Positions 42,115 through 51,856 of a DNA stretch of 64,000 bases are shown here, piece after piece (position 1 is the first letter of the stretch; every line of letters starts with the position of its first letter). The translations under genes and the position numbers were made by a program. Source of the stretch: DATMQA01 sp035566895 (GTDB taxonomy: Bacteria; Verrucomicrobiota; Verrucomicrobiia; Limisphaerales; UBA8199); contig DATMQA010000117.1 in NCBI GenBank assembly GCA_035566895.1, forward strand, positions 1 to 64,000. The letters run 5' to 3'. The notes under the pieces are model-generated. The model had not been told where the DNA came from and searched no databases. It saw only the letters and a program-made list of their open reading frames with translations.

Positions 42115-44637
42115 ATGATAGACCCCGCGATCACCCCCGAGCTTGTCCAGAAGCACAACCTCACGCCCGAGGAGTACGAAAAACTCAAGGCCGTTCTCGG
42201 CCGCGAGCCCAGCTATACCGAGCTGGGCATCTTCTCCGTCATGTGGAGCGAACATTGCTCCTACAAGAACAGCCGCCCGCTGCTCAAAACCTTTCCGACG
42301 AAATCCTCGAAGATTCTCGTCGGGGCCGGAGAAGAGAATGCCGGGATCATCGACATCGGTGACGGGCTGGCCATCGCGTTCAAGATCGAATCGCACAATC
42401 ACCCCAGCGCCGTTGAACCATTCCAGGGCGCGGCGACCGGCGTGGGCGGCATCATCCGCGACATCTTCACCATGGGCGCGCGGCCGGTTTGTTCCGTCAA
42501 CTCGCTCCGGTTCGGGCCGATTACCGAACCGGGCCCGGGACCGAACGGCGAGGGGCAAGCCCTGGCGGTGACCGGGCCGTCATCCGCCATCCAACCTCCA
42601 GGCCCCGTCACGCAGTCGCCGCTGGCCAACAACCGGCGCCTTTTCGCCGGGGTGGTCGCTGGCATCGCGCATTACGGCAATTGCTTCGGCATCCCGACCG
42701 TGGCCGGGGAGGTTTATTTTGACAAGTCCTACGAAGGCAATCCATTGGTCAACGCCTTCTGTCTCGGGGTGTTGCGGCACGAACAGATCGTGCGCGGCGC
42801 GGCAAAAGGCGTCGGCAACCCGGTGTTCTACGTTGGACCGGCCACCGGACGCGACGGTCTGGCGGGCGCGGCTTTTGCCTCCCAGGACCTCACCGAGGAA
42901 TCGGCTGACCGGCAACGTGGCGCGGTGCAGGTGGGCGACCCTTTTATGGAAAAGCTGGTCTGTGAAGCCTGCCTGGAGCTGCTGGCCACCGGCGCGGTGG
43001 CCGGCATCCAGGATATGGGGGCGGCGGGGCTGACCTGTTCCACCTGTGAGACCGCCGCGCGCGCCGGCACCGGCATCGAAATTGACCTGGCAAAAGTGCC
43101 CCAGCGCGCGCCGAACATGACGCCCTATGAAATCATGCTGAGCGAATCCCAGGAACGGATGCTCATTATCGTGCAGAAAGGCCGCGAAGACGAAGTGAAG
43201 CGGATTTTCGACAAATGGGATTTGCCCTGGGCGGAAATCGGCCGGGTGACCGATACGGGCCGCATGGTGGTGCGCAACCACGGTCAAATCATCGCGGATA
43301 TTCCCGCGAAAAAACTCGCCGACGAAGCGCCGCTTTATCAGCGTGAGGCCCGGGAGCCGGAGTATCTCCAGGCCGTGCGCGCCTTCAGCCTCGAGGCGAT
43401 CCCCGATGCGCAGGACGCCACCGCTGTGCTCAAGACCTTGCTCGCCTGGCCCACGATTGGCTCGAAAAATTGGGTCTACCGCCAATATGATCACATGGTC
43501 CGCGACGGGACCGTGGTCTGCCCGGGCTCCGATGCCGCCGTCCTCCGCATCAAGGAAGACTCGCTGCCAGGTTCCGCCGGGGAAGAGACCACGGGTCACG
43601 CCGCACCCGTTGCCGAAAAGCTGGTGGCCCTGACGGTTGATTGCAACGCCGCCTACGTTTATCTCGACCCTTATGAAGGCAGCAAAACCGCCGTGGCCGA
43701 GGCAGCGCGCAACCTGGCTTGCAGCGGCGCCGTGCCGCTCGGCGTGACCGACAACCTCAATTTCGGTAATCCCTACAAGCCGGAGATCTTCTGGCAATTG
43801 CGCGAAGCCGTGCGCGGCCTGGCCGAGGGCTGCCGCGCGTTCAATACTCCGGTCACCGGCGGAAACGTCAGCCTTTATAACCAAAGCCCGAATGGGCCGA
43901 TCGATCCGACCCCGACCGTGGCGATGGTCGGCCTCATCGAAAAACCCGAACACCTTACCACACAATGGTTCAAAGACGAAGGGGACGCGATTATCCTGCT
44001 GGGCGACCTGGTCGATGAAGACGACCCCCTGCAAGGGCTCGGCGGCTCCGCGTATTTGCAGTGTATCCACGGCCTTAAGACCGGGACCCCGCCCCGCTCC
44101 GATTTGGAGAAAGAGAAAGACCTTCATCTTGCCCTCCGGGCCCTCATCCATTCCGGCGCGATCAAAAGCGCGCACGATTGCAGCGAAGGCGGCCTTGCCG
44201 TCGCGCTGGCTGAAGGTTGCATCAGCCAGCAAACCGCCCGCGAGACCCCGCGGCTCATCGGCGCACAAATCGACCTTGTTCCCGACGTGCCTGCAGACGG
44301 CGAAAAGGTTGGGTCTCAGGCCGGAGTCGAGGCGCCGGCCGGAGAGGATAACAGCGACGCGGCGCAATCCTCACCGGCAGCCACGCGTGTCCACACCACC
44401 CGCCTGGACGCACTGCTGTTCGGCGAAACCCAGGGCCGTATCGTCATTTCCACCAGTGCCCTGGATGCCGTAAAAGTCGTCGAGCGCGCCAAATTGCTGG
44501 GAGTGAGCGCCTCGCGCATCGGCGTTGTCGGTGGTGATGTGTTGGAGATCAGAACCGCCGCCGGTGAGAGCAACTGGCCGGTGGCTGAGCTTTACGACCT
44601 TTGGTGGAACGCCATCGCGCGAGCGATGCGGGATTGA
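42115..44637 (+). CDS. purL: Phosphoribosylformylglycinamidine synthase subunit PurL
   Basis: 840 aa ATP-dependent synthetase of the fourth purine step. Motifs: LGREPSYTELGIFSVMWSEH, HNHPSAVEPFQGAATGVGGI, DMGAAGLTCSTCETA and GHAAPVAEKLVALTVDCN. It is the small-type PurL (with separate PurS and PurQ), about 100 residues longer than usual because of inserts such as PSSAIQPPGPVTQSPLANNR near residue 160 and a Glu/Ala-rich loop near 740. The start at 42115 (MIDPAITPELV) replaces a longer frame overlapping the preceding gene. Confidence 0.95.
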   Translation: MIDPAITPELVQKHNLTPEEYEKLKAVLGREPSYTELGIFSVMWSEHCSYKNSRPLLKTFPTKSSKILVGAGEENAGIIDIGDGLAIAFKIESHNHPSAVEPFQGAATGVGGIIRDIFTMGARPVCSVNSLRFGPITEPGPGPNGEGQALAVTGPSSAIQPPGPVTQSPLANNRRLFAGVVAGIAHYGNCFGIPTVAGEVYFDKSYEGNPLVNAFCLGVLRHEQIVRGAAKGVGNPVFYVGPATGRDGLAGAAFASQDLTEESADRQRGAVQVGDPFMEKLVCEACLELLATGAVAGIQDMGAAGLTCSTCETAARAGTGIEIDLAKVPQRAPNMTPYEIMLSESQERMLIIVQKGREDEVKRIFDKWDLPWAEIGRVTDTGRMVVRNHGQIIADIPAKKLADEAPLYQREAREPEYLQAVRAFSLEAIPDAQDATAVLKTLLAWPTIGSKNWVYRQYDHMVRDGTVVCPGSDAAVLRIKEDSLPGSAGEETTGHAAPVAEKLVALTVDCNAAYVYLDPYEGSKTAVAEAARNLACSGAVPLGVTDNLNFGNPYKPEIFWQLREAVRGLAEGCRAFNTPVTGGNVSLYNQSPNGPIDPTPTVAMVGLIEKPEHLTTQWFKDEGDAIILLGDLVDEDDPLQGLGGSAYLQCIHGLKTGTPPRSDLEKEKDLHLALRALIHSGAIKSAHDCSEGGLAVALAEGCISQQTARETPRLIGAQIDLVPDVPADGEKVGSQAGVEAPAGEDNSDAAQSSPAATRVHTTRLDALLFGETQGRIVISTSALDAVKVVERAKLLGVSASRIGVVGGDVLEIRTAAGESNWPVAELYDLWWNAIARAMRD

Positions 44638-44846
44638 GCTCTTGTCGCCAATTGTCAAATATTGTTGCCGGAAGCTCATCTATAAGGTTGGTTTTTCCGC
44701 GATTAGCCGGTAAATTCAAAGAGGATTCCGGAGGTTGGGTCCGAGACCCAATTTCGGAAAGGGGCGGGCGCTCCCGGAGCAAGTTGGTGCTTGCGCAACG
44801 GGTGTTCCCATTGTTGATTGTTTGCGCGCGACGCGGTCTTTGACGA

Positions 44847-46307
44847 ATGCAGTGCTACCCCAAACATTATTGCGGCGTCTTCGGCGTTTACGGGCATCCG
44901 AACGCTGCCGAACTGACGTACTATGGTCTCTACGCCTTGCAGCACCGGGGGCAGGAGAGTGCCGGCATCGTCACTTCCGACGGCCACCACTTCTACGAGC
45001 AAAAAGGCATGGGACTGGTCTCCCAGGTTTTCAAAGGCGACGTGCTCCATGACATGGTGGGCCATATCGCCGTTGGCCACACGCGCTATTCCACCACCGG
45101 CTCCTCCCATCTCCGTAACGCCCAGCCACTGACGGGCGATTGCGCCCGCGGTCGCCTCGCCATCGCGCACAATGGCAATTTGACCAATGCTACCGTGCTC
45201 CGCGACCAACTTGAAGCCAACGGCTCGATCTTCCAAACCACCGTCGATAGCGAAATCGTCTTGCACCTGATGGCCCAGCCGTGTCTCAACGGCGAGGGCA
45301 ATGGCCTCATCCAAGCCGTTCGCCGCATCGAAGGCGCCTATTCGCTGGTCATCATGACCGAGACGGAACTCATCGGCGTCCGCGACCCCTACGGTTTCCG
45401 CCCGCTATGCATCGGCCGCCTCGGCGACGCCTGGGTGCTGGCCAGCGAAACCTGCGCGCTGGATCTAATCCACGCCAAATTCGTCCGCGACGTCGAGCCC
45501 GGCGAGATTGTTGTCATCGGCCAAAATGGCCTCACCAGCACCCAGGCCTTCCCCGAGCATGAGCGGCGCGCCTTTTGCATTTTCGAATACGTCTATTTCG
45601 CTCGGCCCGACAGCACCATCGCCAATCGCAATGTCTATAAGGTCCGAGTCGAGATGGGGCGCCAGCTTGCCCGCGAATTCCCCATCGCCGCCGACGTCGT
45701 CGTGCCGGTGCCCGACAGCGGCAACTGCGCCGCGCTGGGTTACTCGCTGGAATCGGGCATCCCCTTCGAGATGGCCTTTGTGCGCAATCATTATGTCGGC
45801 CGCAGCTTTCTGCAGCCTTCCCAGCTCATTCGCGATTTCGATGTCCGGGTAAAGCTCAACCTCATTGAGGGACTGGTGAAGGGCAAGCGCGTGATCGTGG
45901 TCGATGATTCCATCGTGCGCGGCACCACGTGCAAAGCGCGCGTCAACAACCTTAAGGAAGCCGGCGCCAAGGAAGTCCACGTCCTGGTAAGCTGCCCGCC
46001 GCACATGCACCCGTGCGTTTATGGCATCGACTTTCCTGATCGCAGCAAATTGATGGCCGCCAACCATTCGCTGGAAGAAATCCGCAAATATCTCAATGCC
46101 GACTCCCTCTATTACCTTTCCCAGGAAGGCATGATCAAAGCCACTGGCCTGCCGAAGGAATCCTTCTGCATGGCCTGCTACGACGGACGTTACCCGGTCT
46201 CTTACGACCCGACCATCGACAAGCACATCATCGAGCGCCGCAACGGACGCCTCCCTACCGTGGCCGAGTCGCTGGCCAAGGAACGGGCGCAAATCAAATT
46301 GCTTTAG
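44847..46307 (+). CDS. purF: Amidophosphoribosyltransferase
   Basis: 486 aa, first committed purine step: PRPP plus glutamine to phosphoribosylamine. The N-terminal nucleophile is Cys9 (HYCGVFGVYGHPNAAELTYY), to be exposed by removal of an 8-residue propeptide. Glutaminase motifs LQHRGQESAGIV and THTRYSTTGSS-like GHTRYSTTGSS are present; the PRPP loop is VIVVDDSIVRGTT. Cysteines (CPPHMHPCVYGID, ESFCMACYDG) fit the iron-sulfur type. The 209-bp gap after purL holds only a weak palindrome (TTGGGTC-CGA-GACCCAA). Its 3' end overlaps the converging amidohydrolase by 14 bp. Confidence 0.96.
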   Translation: MQCYPKHYCGVFGVYGHPNAAELTYYGLYALQHRGQESAGIVTSDGHHFYEQKGMGLVSQVFKGDVLHDMVGHIAVGHTRYSTTGSSHLRNAQPLTGDCARGRLAIAHNGNLTNATVLRDQLEANGSIFQTTVDSEIVLHLMAQPCLNGEGNGLIQAVRRIEGAYSLVIMTETELIGVRDPYGFRPLCIGRLGDAWVLASETCALDLIHAKFVRDVEPGEIVVIGQNGLTSTQAFPEHERRAFCIFEYVYFARPDSTIANRNVYKVRVEMGRQLAREFPIAADVVVPVPDSGNCAALGYSLESGIPFEMAFVRNHYVGRSFLQPSQLIRDFDVRVKLNLIEGLVKGKRVIVVDDSIVRGTTCKARVNNLKEAGAKEVHVLVSCPPHMHPCVYGIDFPDRSKLMAANHSLEEIRKYLNADSLYYLSQEGMIKATGLPKESFCMACYDGRYPVSYDPTIDKHIIERRNGRLPTVAESLAKERAQIKLL

Positions 46308-47328
46308 CGCTCCTCGGCTGACATCTCAGCAGGCCCCAAATCCTCGCAAAGGTCTCCGGCGCAAATCCCATCGCCCGCTTCAGTTGGTAGTCGCGCTCCA
46401 GCACATTCGGCTGTCGTTGCCAGCTTCGAAACGTTTGCCAATCCACCAAACCTCGCATCCAGGGAAAATGCCCATACACCGGCACCGGAAAATCGCTGCC
46501 GTGTATCATCCTTTGCGCCAACGGCTCCTGCAGGCATTCGGGCACGTGCCGCCCTCGAATCGGCACGGTGAACGCGCTGGTATCCCCGTAAAGATTCGTA
46601 AACCGCCGGGTCATGCCCGTAAAAATGTGAAAATACTCGGGATCGAACAAGCCGCTCTTGGTCGCGCAATGCGCCGCGATAACGGTCACGCCGCATTCGA
46701 GAGGCAGCGCCAGGATGCGCGGATCCGCATATTCCTTCCGGACCACCGGCAAGGTATGCTCGCCGCCCGTGTGCGCCAGCAACGGCAGCTTCGCCTCGGC
46801 CATTCGTTCCCAAAACCGGGTGAAGCGGCGGTCATTGCAATTGATGTTGTGGCAATTGGGGAGGCATTTCATCATCACCGCCCCGCCTTCGAGGCAGCGC
46901 TCGAGTTCCTCCAAGGCATCCGGCCGCGCCGGATGTATCGAAACCGCCGGCAAAAACTCGCCATGTTCCTTCGCTAATCGCAGCACGTAATCATTCGGCA
47001 CATAAAACGTGCCGATCCCTTCGATGGGCTGCCCCTGCTCGTCATAAACGAGGTCCTGCGCCAGAATCACGGCCGCTCCAAGCGACGAGCCGCGAACCAT
47101 TTCCAGCAAACGCTCAACATAAAGGCGGTCCAGATCCCCCTTCATCGCCTGGCCCGGCAACCCGATATGCCTGAGCATTAACGCCGCCAGGGGTCGATAC
47201 CACCCGCGGACCCGTAGCCAGCACCCAGTCCCGCCGGCGCCGTTGCCGACGATATGCACGTGGGCATCAACGGGTTTGGGGCTGGAGACTCCGGGCCGCG
47301 CGGATTCGCCCTCTGCGTTCGTCAACAT
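46294..47328 (-). CDS. Amidohydrolase-family metal-dependent hydrolase
   Basis: 344 aa TIM-barrel hydrolase of the amidohydrolase_2 type. The metal-binding HxH is in VDAHVHIVG; further ligands are probably in LLAHTGGEH, VIAAHCATKSG and the Asp of MIHGSDFPVPVYGHF. A KCLPNCHNIN stretch provides a possible Lys/Cys near the site. Substrate unknown; relatives hydrolyse or decarboxylate small organic acids. It converges on purF, with 14 bp of overlap. Confidence 0.82.
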   Translation of the reverse strand: MLTNAEGESARPGVSSPKPVDAHVHIVGNGAGGTGCWLRVRGWYRPLAALMLRHIGLPGQAMKGDLDRLYVERLLEMVRGSSLGAAVILAQDLVYDEQGQPIEGIGTFYVPNDYVLRLAKEHGEFLPAVSIHPARPDALEELERCLEGGAVMMKCLPNCHNINCNDRRFTRFWERMAEAKLPLLAHTGGEHTLPVVRKEYADPRILALPLECGVTVIAAHCATKSGLFDPEYFHIFTGMTRRFTNLYGDTSAFTVPIRGRHVPECLQEPLAQRMIHGSDFPVPVYGHFPWMRGLVDWQTFRSWQRQPNVLERDYQLKRAMGFAPETFARIWGLLRCQPRSAKAI

Positions 47329-47490
47329 TCCGTGGCGAACATATCGGCCTCCCTGCTCCCCGAACAGTCCGATTATCGACCAGGGAAAAGGTTCATTGTA
47401 GAAGACCGAGATCTTTGGATCCCCCTGTGGACCGCCGACAGCCGGGTCGGGTTTGCTCCCGGGATTAAAACGCTACCCGAGGGAAGGAAC

Positions 47491-47718
47491 TTACCCTTCC
47501 GAGTACTTCACGGTTAGCTTCTCGACCGGCACCCTTTTGACCTGGCCCGCCTTCTCAAAGGCGAATGCCAACTCCACGTCCTTGAGTTTCCACTTGCGAA
47601 TAAACTGGAGCGCCCGGTCGATCATCTTGAAATTATGAGCTTCCGCCGGGTTCGTGGTCCATTGGTCAGGCCCTTGGAAATAAAGCCCCGTCGATACCCT
47701 TCGCAAAAGTGTTTTCAT
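47491..47718 (-). CDS. Small conserved hypothetical protein
   Basis: 75 aa starting MKTLLRRVSTGLYFQGPDQW, then EAHNFKMIDRALQFIRKW and a charged end with LTVKYSEG. I recall similar short proteins in Verrucomicrobia (STGLYFQGPxxWTxxPxxAxxF), function unknown. The start at 47718 removes a 14-residue extension. It is divergent from the GT9 gene, with a paired palindrome in between. Confidence 0.65.
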   Translation of the reverse strand: MKTLLRRVSTGLYFQGPDQWTTNPAEAHNFKMIDRALQFIRKWKLKDVELAFAFEKAGQVKRVPVEKLTVKYSEG

Positions 47719-47848
47719 CTTTCGTTCATCCCATTCAGCATGCCCAAAGACACTCTGCACTCCGATAGGAGCATACCCAATGCCAGCCTTGGTTGATATG
47801 AAAACCAGCCATTTTCATCGTTTTCCAGCGAATTCGCACCCTTTCCCG

Positions 47849-47883
47849 GCGTGAATTTCACGCATTTGGCGTGAATTTCACGC
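47849..47883. promoter_or_regulatory. Two palindromes GCGTGAATTTCACGC in tandem (putative operator)
   Basis: GCGTGAATTTCACGC occurs at 47849-47863 and 47869-47883, each a 7-bp inverted repeat with a central T, 20 bp centre to centre (two helical turns). This spacing suits cooperative binding of a dimeric repressor between the divergent genes at 47718 and 47899. The role is inferred. Confidence 0.55.
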
Positions 47884-47898
47884 ACCACGTGTTTCAGC

Positions 47899-48948
47899 TT
47901 GGCTCCCTTCCCTAATTCACCGATAAGTGACCCCGCCTTGAAACCGGAAATCGAACCAGGTAGCAGGATTCTCTTGGTGCGCCTCAAATCCTTAGGGGAC
48001 ATCCTGTTCACCCTTCCGGCAGTCCACCAGGTCCGGGCGGCCTTTCCAAAAGACCGGATTTCGTTCCTGGTCTCAAAAGAATATGCGCCTTTGCTGGCGG
48101 GTTTTCGCGACGTGGAGTCGATTGTCCCGTTGGATCGGGCAAAGTTCCGCGGATTTGACCCTAAGGCTATGGCTATGGAGGTTTATGGTCTTCTGCGAGT
48201 GTTTCGCCGGGGAAGATTCTCCCTGGCTGTTGATTTTCAAGGCTATGGCGAGACGGCGTTTCTGACCTGGTTCACGAGGGCGCCCGAGCGATGGGGGTCG
48301 GTTTATCGTCCAGCGCGCAAATGGGCTTACACGCGCCAGATGCGACGGGACCCGGGGTTGCACCCGGCCGAATGCCATTTGGAACTGGTCCGGCAAGGCC
48401 AGACACTGCCTGCGCCCATTTCAAACCACTACTTTCTTCCGGAAACTGCCTTAGCTGAGGCGCGCGAGTTCTTCGCGGAGCGTGGCCTGGATCCCGCCCG
48501 GCAGACACTCTTCATTCAGCCGTTCACCAGCTCTCCCCAGAAGGATTGGCAACTTGAAAGCTATCTCGGAGCCGCTCGGCACTGGCGCGGGCGCGGTTTG
48601 CAGATTCTCTTTGGGGGCGGTCCCGCTGACCGGGTCGCTCTTGAACCGGCGAGGGAGGCAGGCTTTCCCGTGGCCGCAGGCGCGCCACTGCTGCTCTCGG
48701 CGGGCCTGGTGAACCTTTCCACGCTGGTTTTGGGCAGCGACACGGGTTTGCTGCACCTGGCGGTCGCCATGGGCAAGCGCGTGGTTATGCTGTTGCCCTC
48801 AATCGCTCCCGGCAGTTGCCATCCCTTTCAGCACCGGGACTGGGCCGTGGTGCCACCGGACGGAAAGACGGTTGCGGGCATCTCTGCTGAAGCCGTCAAC
48901 CAGGCCTGCGAGCGAGCTTTGGTGGAAATCGGGCAACCCAGGTCATAG
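47899..48948 (+). CDS. Glycosyltransferase family 9 (heptosyltransferase-like)
   Basis: About 349 aa. The start RILLVRLKSLGDILFTLPAV is the GT9 signature for an ADP-heptose-type transferase, followed by the VSKEYAPLL and VDFQGYGETAFLTW region. The C-terminal nucleotide-sugar site is LVLGSDTGLLHLAVAMGKRV. It probably adds heptose or a similar sugar to lipopolysaccharide core at the inner face of the inner membrane. The frame begins with TTG at 47899; the true start may be a downstream TTG near 47938, so the first ~14 residues are uncertain. No other LPS genes adjoin. Confidence 0.85.
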   Translation: MAPFPNSPISDPALKPEIEPGSRILLVRLKSLGDILFTLPAVHQVRAAFPKDRISFLVSKEYAPLLAGFRDVESIVPLDRAKFRGFDPKAMAMEVYGLLRVFRRGRFSLAVDFQGYGETAFLTWFTRAPERWGSVYRPARKWAYTRQMRRDPGLHPAECHLELVRQGQTLPAPISNHYFLPETALAEAREFFAERGLDPARQTLFIQPFTSSPQKDWQLESYLGAARHWRGRGLQILFGGGPADRVALEPAREAGFPVAAGAPLLLSAGLVNLSTLVLGSDTGLLHLAVAMGKRVVMLLPSIAPGSCHPFQHRDWAVVPPDGKTVAGISAEAVNQACERALVEIGQPRS

Positions 48949-49092
48949 GTTAGTCGTGCAGCGGTTGGCGCTGAGGAGAAGAATCCTGCTCCGCATCGTG
49001 GCTTAAGGATAGTGGACCGGAGCGCTCTCTCTGGACAGCAAAAATCTGCGGTTTGGGTTTCCCAACGGTGCGGCCGGAAGCTATGGTCCGTT

Positions 49093-49572
49093 ATGGCGCT
49101 GGTTCGCATTTTAATCGACGGTTACAGCCTGTTGCACAACTGGCCTGAGTTGGCGCCAGGCCGCCCTCGCCATTCCGCCGCCGCGCGCGATGAGCTGATC
49201 CGGCGATTGACGCTTTATCGAGACGCGATTGAAACGCCCGTGACCATCTTCTTCGACGGCAACCGGCCGCCCGCAGGTAAGCCCGCGGTTGCGGCACCTC
49301 ATCAAATCGAGGTGCTCTATTCTCGCGCGGGGCAAACGGCCGACCAAATGATTGAGCGGGCGGCGCATCGGTTCGCCCCTTACGGGGAGGTCCTGGCTGT
49401 CACCGATGACCTGGCCGAGCGCGAGACGGTGAGCAGCCTGGGCGGGCTGACTTCCAGTTGCTGGAATTTCATCCAAACCGTCGAAAATACCTTGGCGGAA
49501 ATGGCCGATGAGATTAAACATCATAACCGGCAGGAGCGGCACCGGTTTGGGCGCCGTCGAGAGCACACCTGA
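49093..49572 (+). CDS. NYN-domain (YacP-like) ribonuclease
   Basis: 159 aa. MALVRILIDGYSLLHNWPEL gives the first Asp, FFDGNRP the second, and ADQMIERAAHRFAPYGEVLA then VTDDLAERET the last acidic cluster of a PIN-like NYN nuclease fold, near the YacP/Rae1 group that cuts mRNA or rRNA. The start at 49093 is set by this motif; an upstream ATG adds 27 residues without support. It precedes the vWA gene with an 11-bp gap. Confidence 0.85.
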   Translation: MALVRILIDGYSLLHNWPELAPGRPRHSAAARDELIRRLTLYRDAIETPVTIFFDGNRPPAGKPAVAAPHQIEVLYSRAGQTADQMIERAAHRFAPYGEVLAVTDDLAERETVSSLGGLTSSCWNFIQTVENTLAEMADEIKHHNRQERHRFGRRREHT

Positions 49573-49582
49573 ACAGCAGCAG

Positions 49583-51013
49583 ATGATGAAAAGATGCCAC
49601 CAGCGAATTAGGGCGTTGGCCAGCCAGACCACGTCCGGGGTTTTGGTTTCAGCATGTATCGCGTTGTTCGCCGCGTATGGGCCCAGGAGACTCCAGGCTC
49701 AATCTGATCCGAATGCCACCGCTCCTCCCAGGAACCGGTACTTGCTCATCGTTGAGACGTCTCGCTCCATGAAAAATCGCGTCCCGGGCTTGGTTCAAGC
49801 CGCACAAGATTTGCTGGGCTCCCGCCTGGACGAGGTGCGGCCCGGAGACACTCTGGGCCTTTGGACTTTTAACGAAGCGCTTTATGCGGGAAGGTTCCCG
49901 CTCCAGGACTTTTCGCCGCAAACTCAGCAGGCAGTTGCTGCGCGGGTTGCCTCCTATCTGCAATCCCAGAAGTATGAAAAGCAAGCCAACCTCGAGAAAG
50001 TGCTGCCACAGGTCCAGCGCCTGATTGCCCATTCCGAATTCCTGACCGTGGTTTTGGTCTCCACCGGCAATGAGGAGGTCCACGGCACACCGATCGATGC
50101 CGCAATCAACGGCTCTTACAAACAGTGGCGCGATAAACAACAAGCTGCCCGGATGCCCCTGCTAACGGTGCTCCGCGGTCAACGCGGTAAAATCACTGAT
50201 TTTTCTGTCAATCAGGCTCCCTGGCCCGTGGAGTTGCCACCCCTGCCACCGGAATTTCAAAGGTTGACGCTCGCCAAAAAGCAATCGCCTTCCGTCGCTC
50301 CGTCCACCGCCGAGGCGCTACTGGAATCTGTCAGAAAAGCCGAGTCCGCGCCCCCTGCGCCAGTGACGCCTGCGCCCGCGACTTTTGCGCCTGTGACACC
50401 TGCGGTCACGGCACCTGCACCCACGACCATTACTCCCGCGACCATTACCTCAACTCCTGCGCCGCAGCCTGTGCTAGCCGCTCAGCCAGTTCAGGTGGCC
50501 AAAGCACCCATCACTCCGGCGCCAACTCCATCGCAAGCTAAGGCCCCGGTAAGTCCCCAACTGCTCCCGGCACCGACCGCGCCCGGTCCAGCGCCAGGCC
50601 CGCCCCCCAAGGTGGCTCCTTCCCAAACGCCTGCCAACTCGTTACCTCGTCCTTTCAGACAGATCGTCGCCACCAATCTCGATCGGAAACAACCGGCAGG
50701 CCCATCTCAGCCTCTCGTCAAACCGTCGCCGGCGATCACCAAGGCAGCCACACCGTCCCCAACCAAAACGGCACCGGCACCCCAAGCGCCCGCTGGGCGG
50801 CCTCAGCCGGCACCGGCGTCAACCACTCCAAGTCCCAAGGCGCAAGTGGCGGCAGCTTCCACGTGGCAAGACCTGCTCAGCCCCAGGAACCTCTGGATTG
50901 CCGGGGGCTGCTTTGCAGCGCTGCTGTTGCTCGTCGTGGTGCTGGTATTGCGCGCCCGCTCTCGGAAGCCCTTCCACATCAGCCTGATCACCCAGTCAGT
51001 TGACAAGAAATAG
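49583..51013 (+). CDS. vWA-like protein with Pro/Ala-rich linker and C-terminal membrane anchor
   Basis: About 476 aa. After a signal-like start (SGVLVSACIALFAAYGPRRL), YLLIVETSRSMKNRVPGLVQ gives a von Willebrand A beta strand, but the metal motif reads ETSRS instead of DxSxS, so metal binding may be weakened. Residues ~245-440 are a long Pro/Ala/Thr linker (PAPVTPAPATFAPVTPAVTA type). It ends with one membrane helix (WIAGGCFAALLLLVVVLVLR) and a short basic tail. It probably stands on the outside of the inner membrane. The end overlaps the truncated GH5 frame. Confidence 0.7.
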   Translation: MMKRCHQRIRALASQTTSGVLVSACIALFAAYGPRRLQAQSDPNATAPPRNRYLLIVETSRSMKNRVPGLVQAAQDLLGSRLDEVRPGDTLGLWTFNEALYAGRFPLQDFSPQTQQAVAARVASYLQSQKYEKQANLEKVLPQVQRLIAHSEFLTVVLVSTGNEEVHGTPIDAAINGSYKQWRDKQQAARMPLLTVLRGQRGKITDFSVNQAPWPVELPPLPPEFQRLTLAKKQSPSVAPSTAEALLESVRKAESAPPAPVTPAPATFAPVTPAVTAPAPTTITPATITSTPAPQPVLAAQPVQVAKAPITPAPTPSQAKAPVSPQLLPAPTAPGPAPGPPPKVAPSQTPANSLPRPFRQIVATNLDRKQPAGPSQPLVKPSPAITKAATPSPTKTAPAPQAPAGRPQPAPASTTPSPKAQVAAASTWQDLLSPRNLWIAGGCFAALLLLVVVLVLRARSRKPFHISLITQSVDKK

Positions 51014-51773
51014 CCGCCGGCTTGGGCTGCCCCTAAGCATTAACCTGAACCTTCACCGCGCGCCCGGCTATTGCGTCAACCCGCCCAAAGAGCCGCTGGA
51101 TCTATGGAAAGATGAAAAAGCGGCGGAAGCGTGTTCTTTTCATTGGGCTCAGTTGGCCAAACGATATAAAGGGGTTGCCAATGAGCGATTGAGTTTCGAT
51201 CTGTTGAATGAACCGCCGGATATTCCGGAGGAAACCTACGTGCGAGTCGTCAAGAGGCTCGTACAGGCGATCCGCGCCGAGGATTCCCAGCGGCTCATCA
51301 TCGCCGACGGGCTCAAATGGGGGACCGTGCCCGTCACCGGGTTGGCGGAGTTAGGCATCGCGCAGAGCACACGAGGGTATGAACCGGTGCAGATTTCTCA
51401 TTACAAGGCAAACTGGATGCGCGGTTCGGATAAATGGAGCGAGCCGACGTGGCCGCTGAAGCTGGGCGAACAGGTGAAGGACAAGGAAACTCTCCGGCGG
51501 GACCGCATCCGCCCCTGGAAACAATTGGAGGGGAAAGGCGTGGGAGTACATGTCGGCGAATGGGGCGCGTTCAATCGCACGCCGCACCAGGTGGTGCTGG
51601 CCTGGATGCGGGATTGGCTGGACTTATGGAAAGAGGCCGGCTGGGGCTGGTCGCTCTGGAACTTGAGGGGTGGGTTCGAGGTGCTCGACAGCCAAAGGGA
51701 GGATGTGGCCTATGAAGATTTCCGCGGGCACGAACTCGATCGCGAGATGCTTACGGCGCTCCAACGCGGGTGA
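51000..51773 (+). pseudogene. 5'-truncated glycoside hydrolase family 5 (cellulase-like)
   Basis: The readable part starts at INLNLHRAPGYCVNPP, which in GH5 enzymes lies ~110 residues into the barrel. SFDLLNEPPD holds the acid/base Glu and VHVGEWGAFNRTPH the nucleophile Glu; WGWSLWNLRGGFEVLDS is the usual end. The signal peptide and the first barrel strands are missing, because the frame begins inside the end of the vWA gene. So both catalytic glutamates remain but the fold cannot be complete: probably a decaying gene fragment or the downstream part of a rearranged one. Confidence 0.7.
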
Positions 51774-51856
51774 GGGACGCGGCCACAACAAGCATAAAAG
51801 ACACAAAGCGGGTCAAGGCTTCGGTGTCGTTTCGTTCCTTTTCGTGGTGACGCCGT

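Noticed and set aside
42580..44367. 595-codon frame opposite purL
   Set aside because: It is the antisense of a strongly conserved gene and rich in Arg/Gly/His as such shadows are.
44700..44760. Terminator hairpin between purL and purF (TTGGGTC-CGA-GACCCAA)
   Set aside because: The stem is only 7 bp and no T-run follows; the genes also belong to one pathway.
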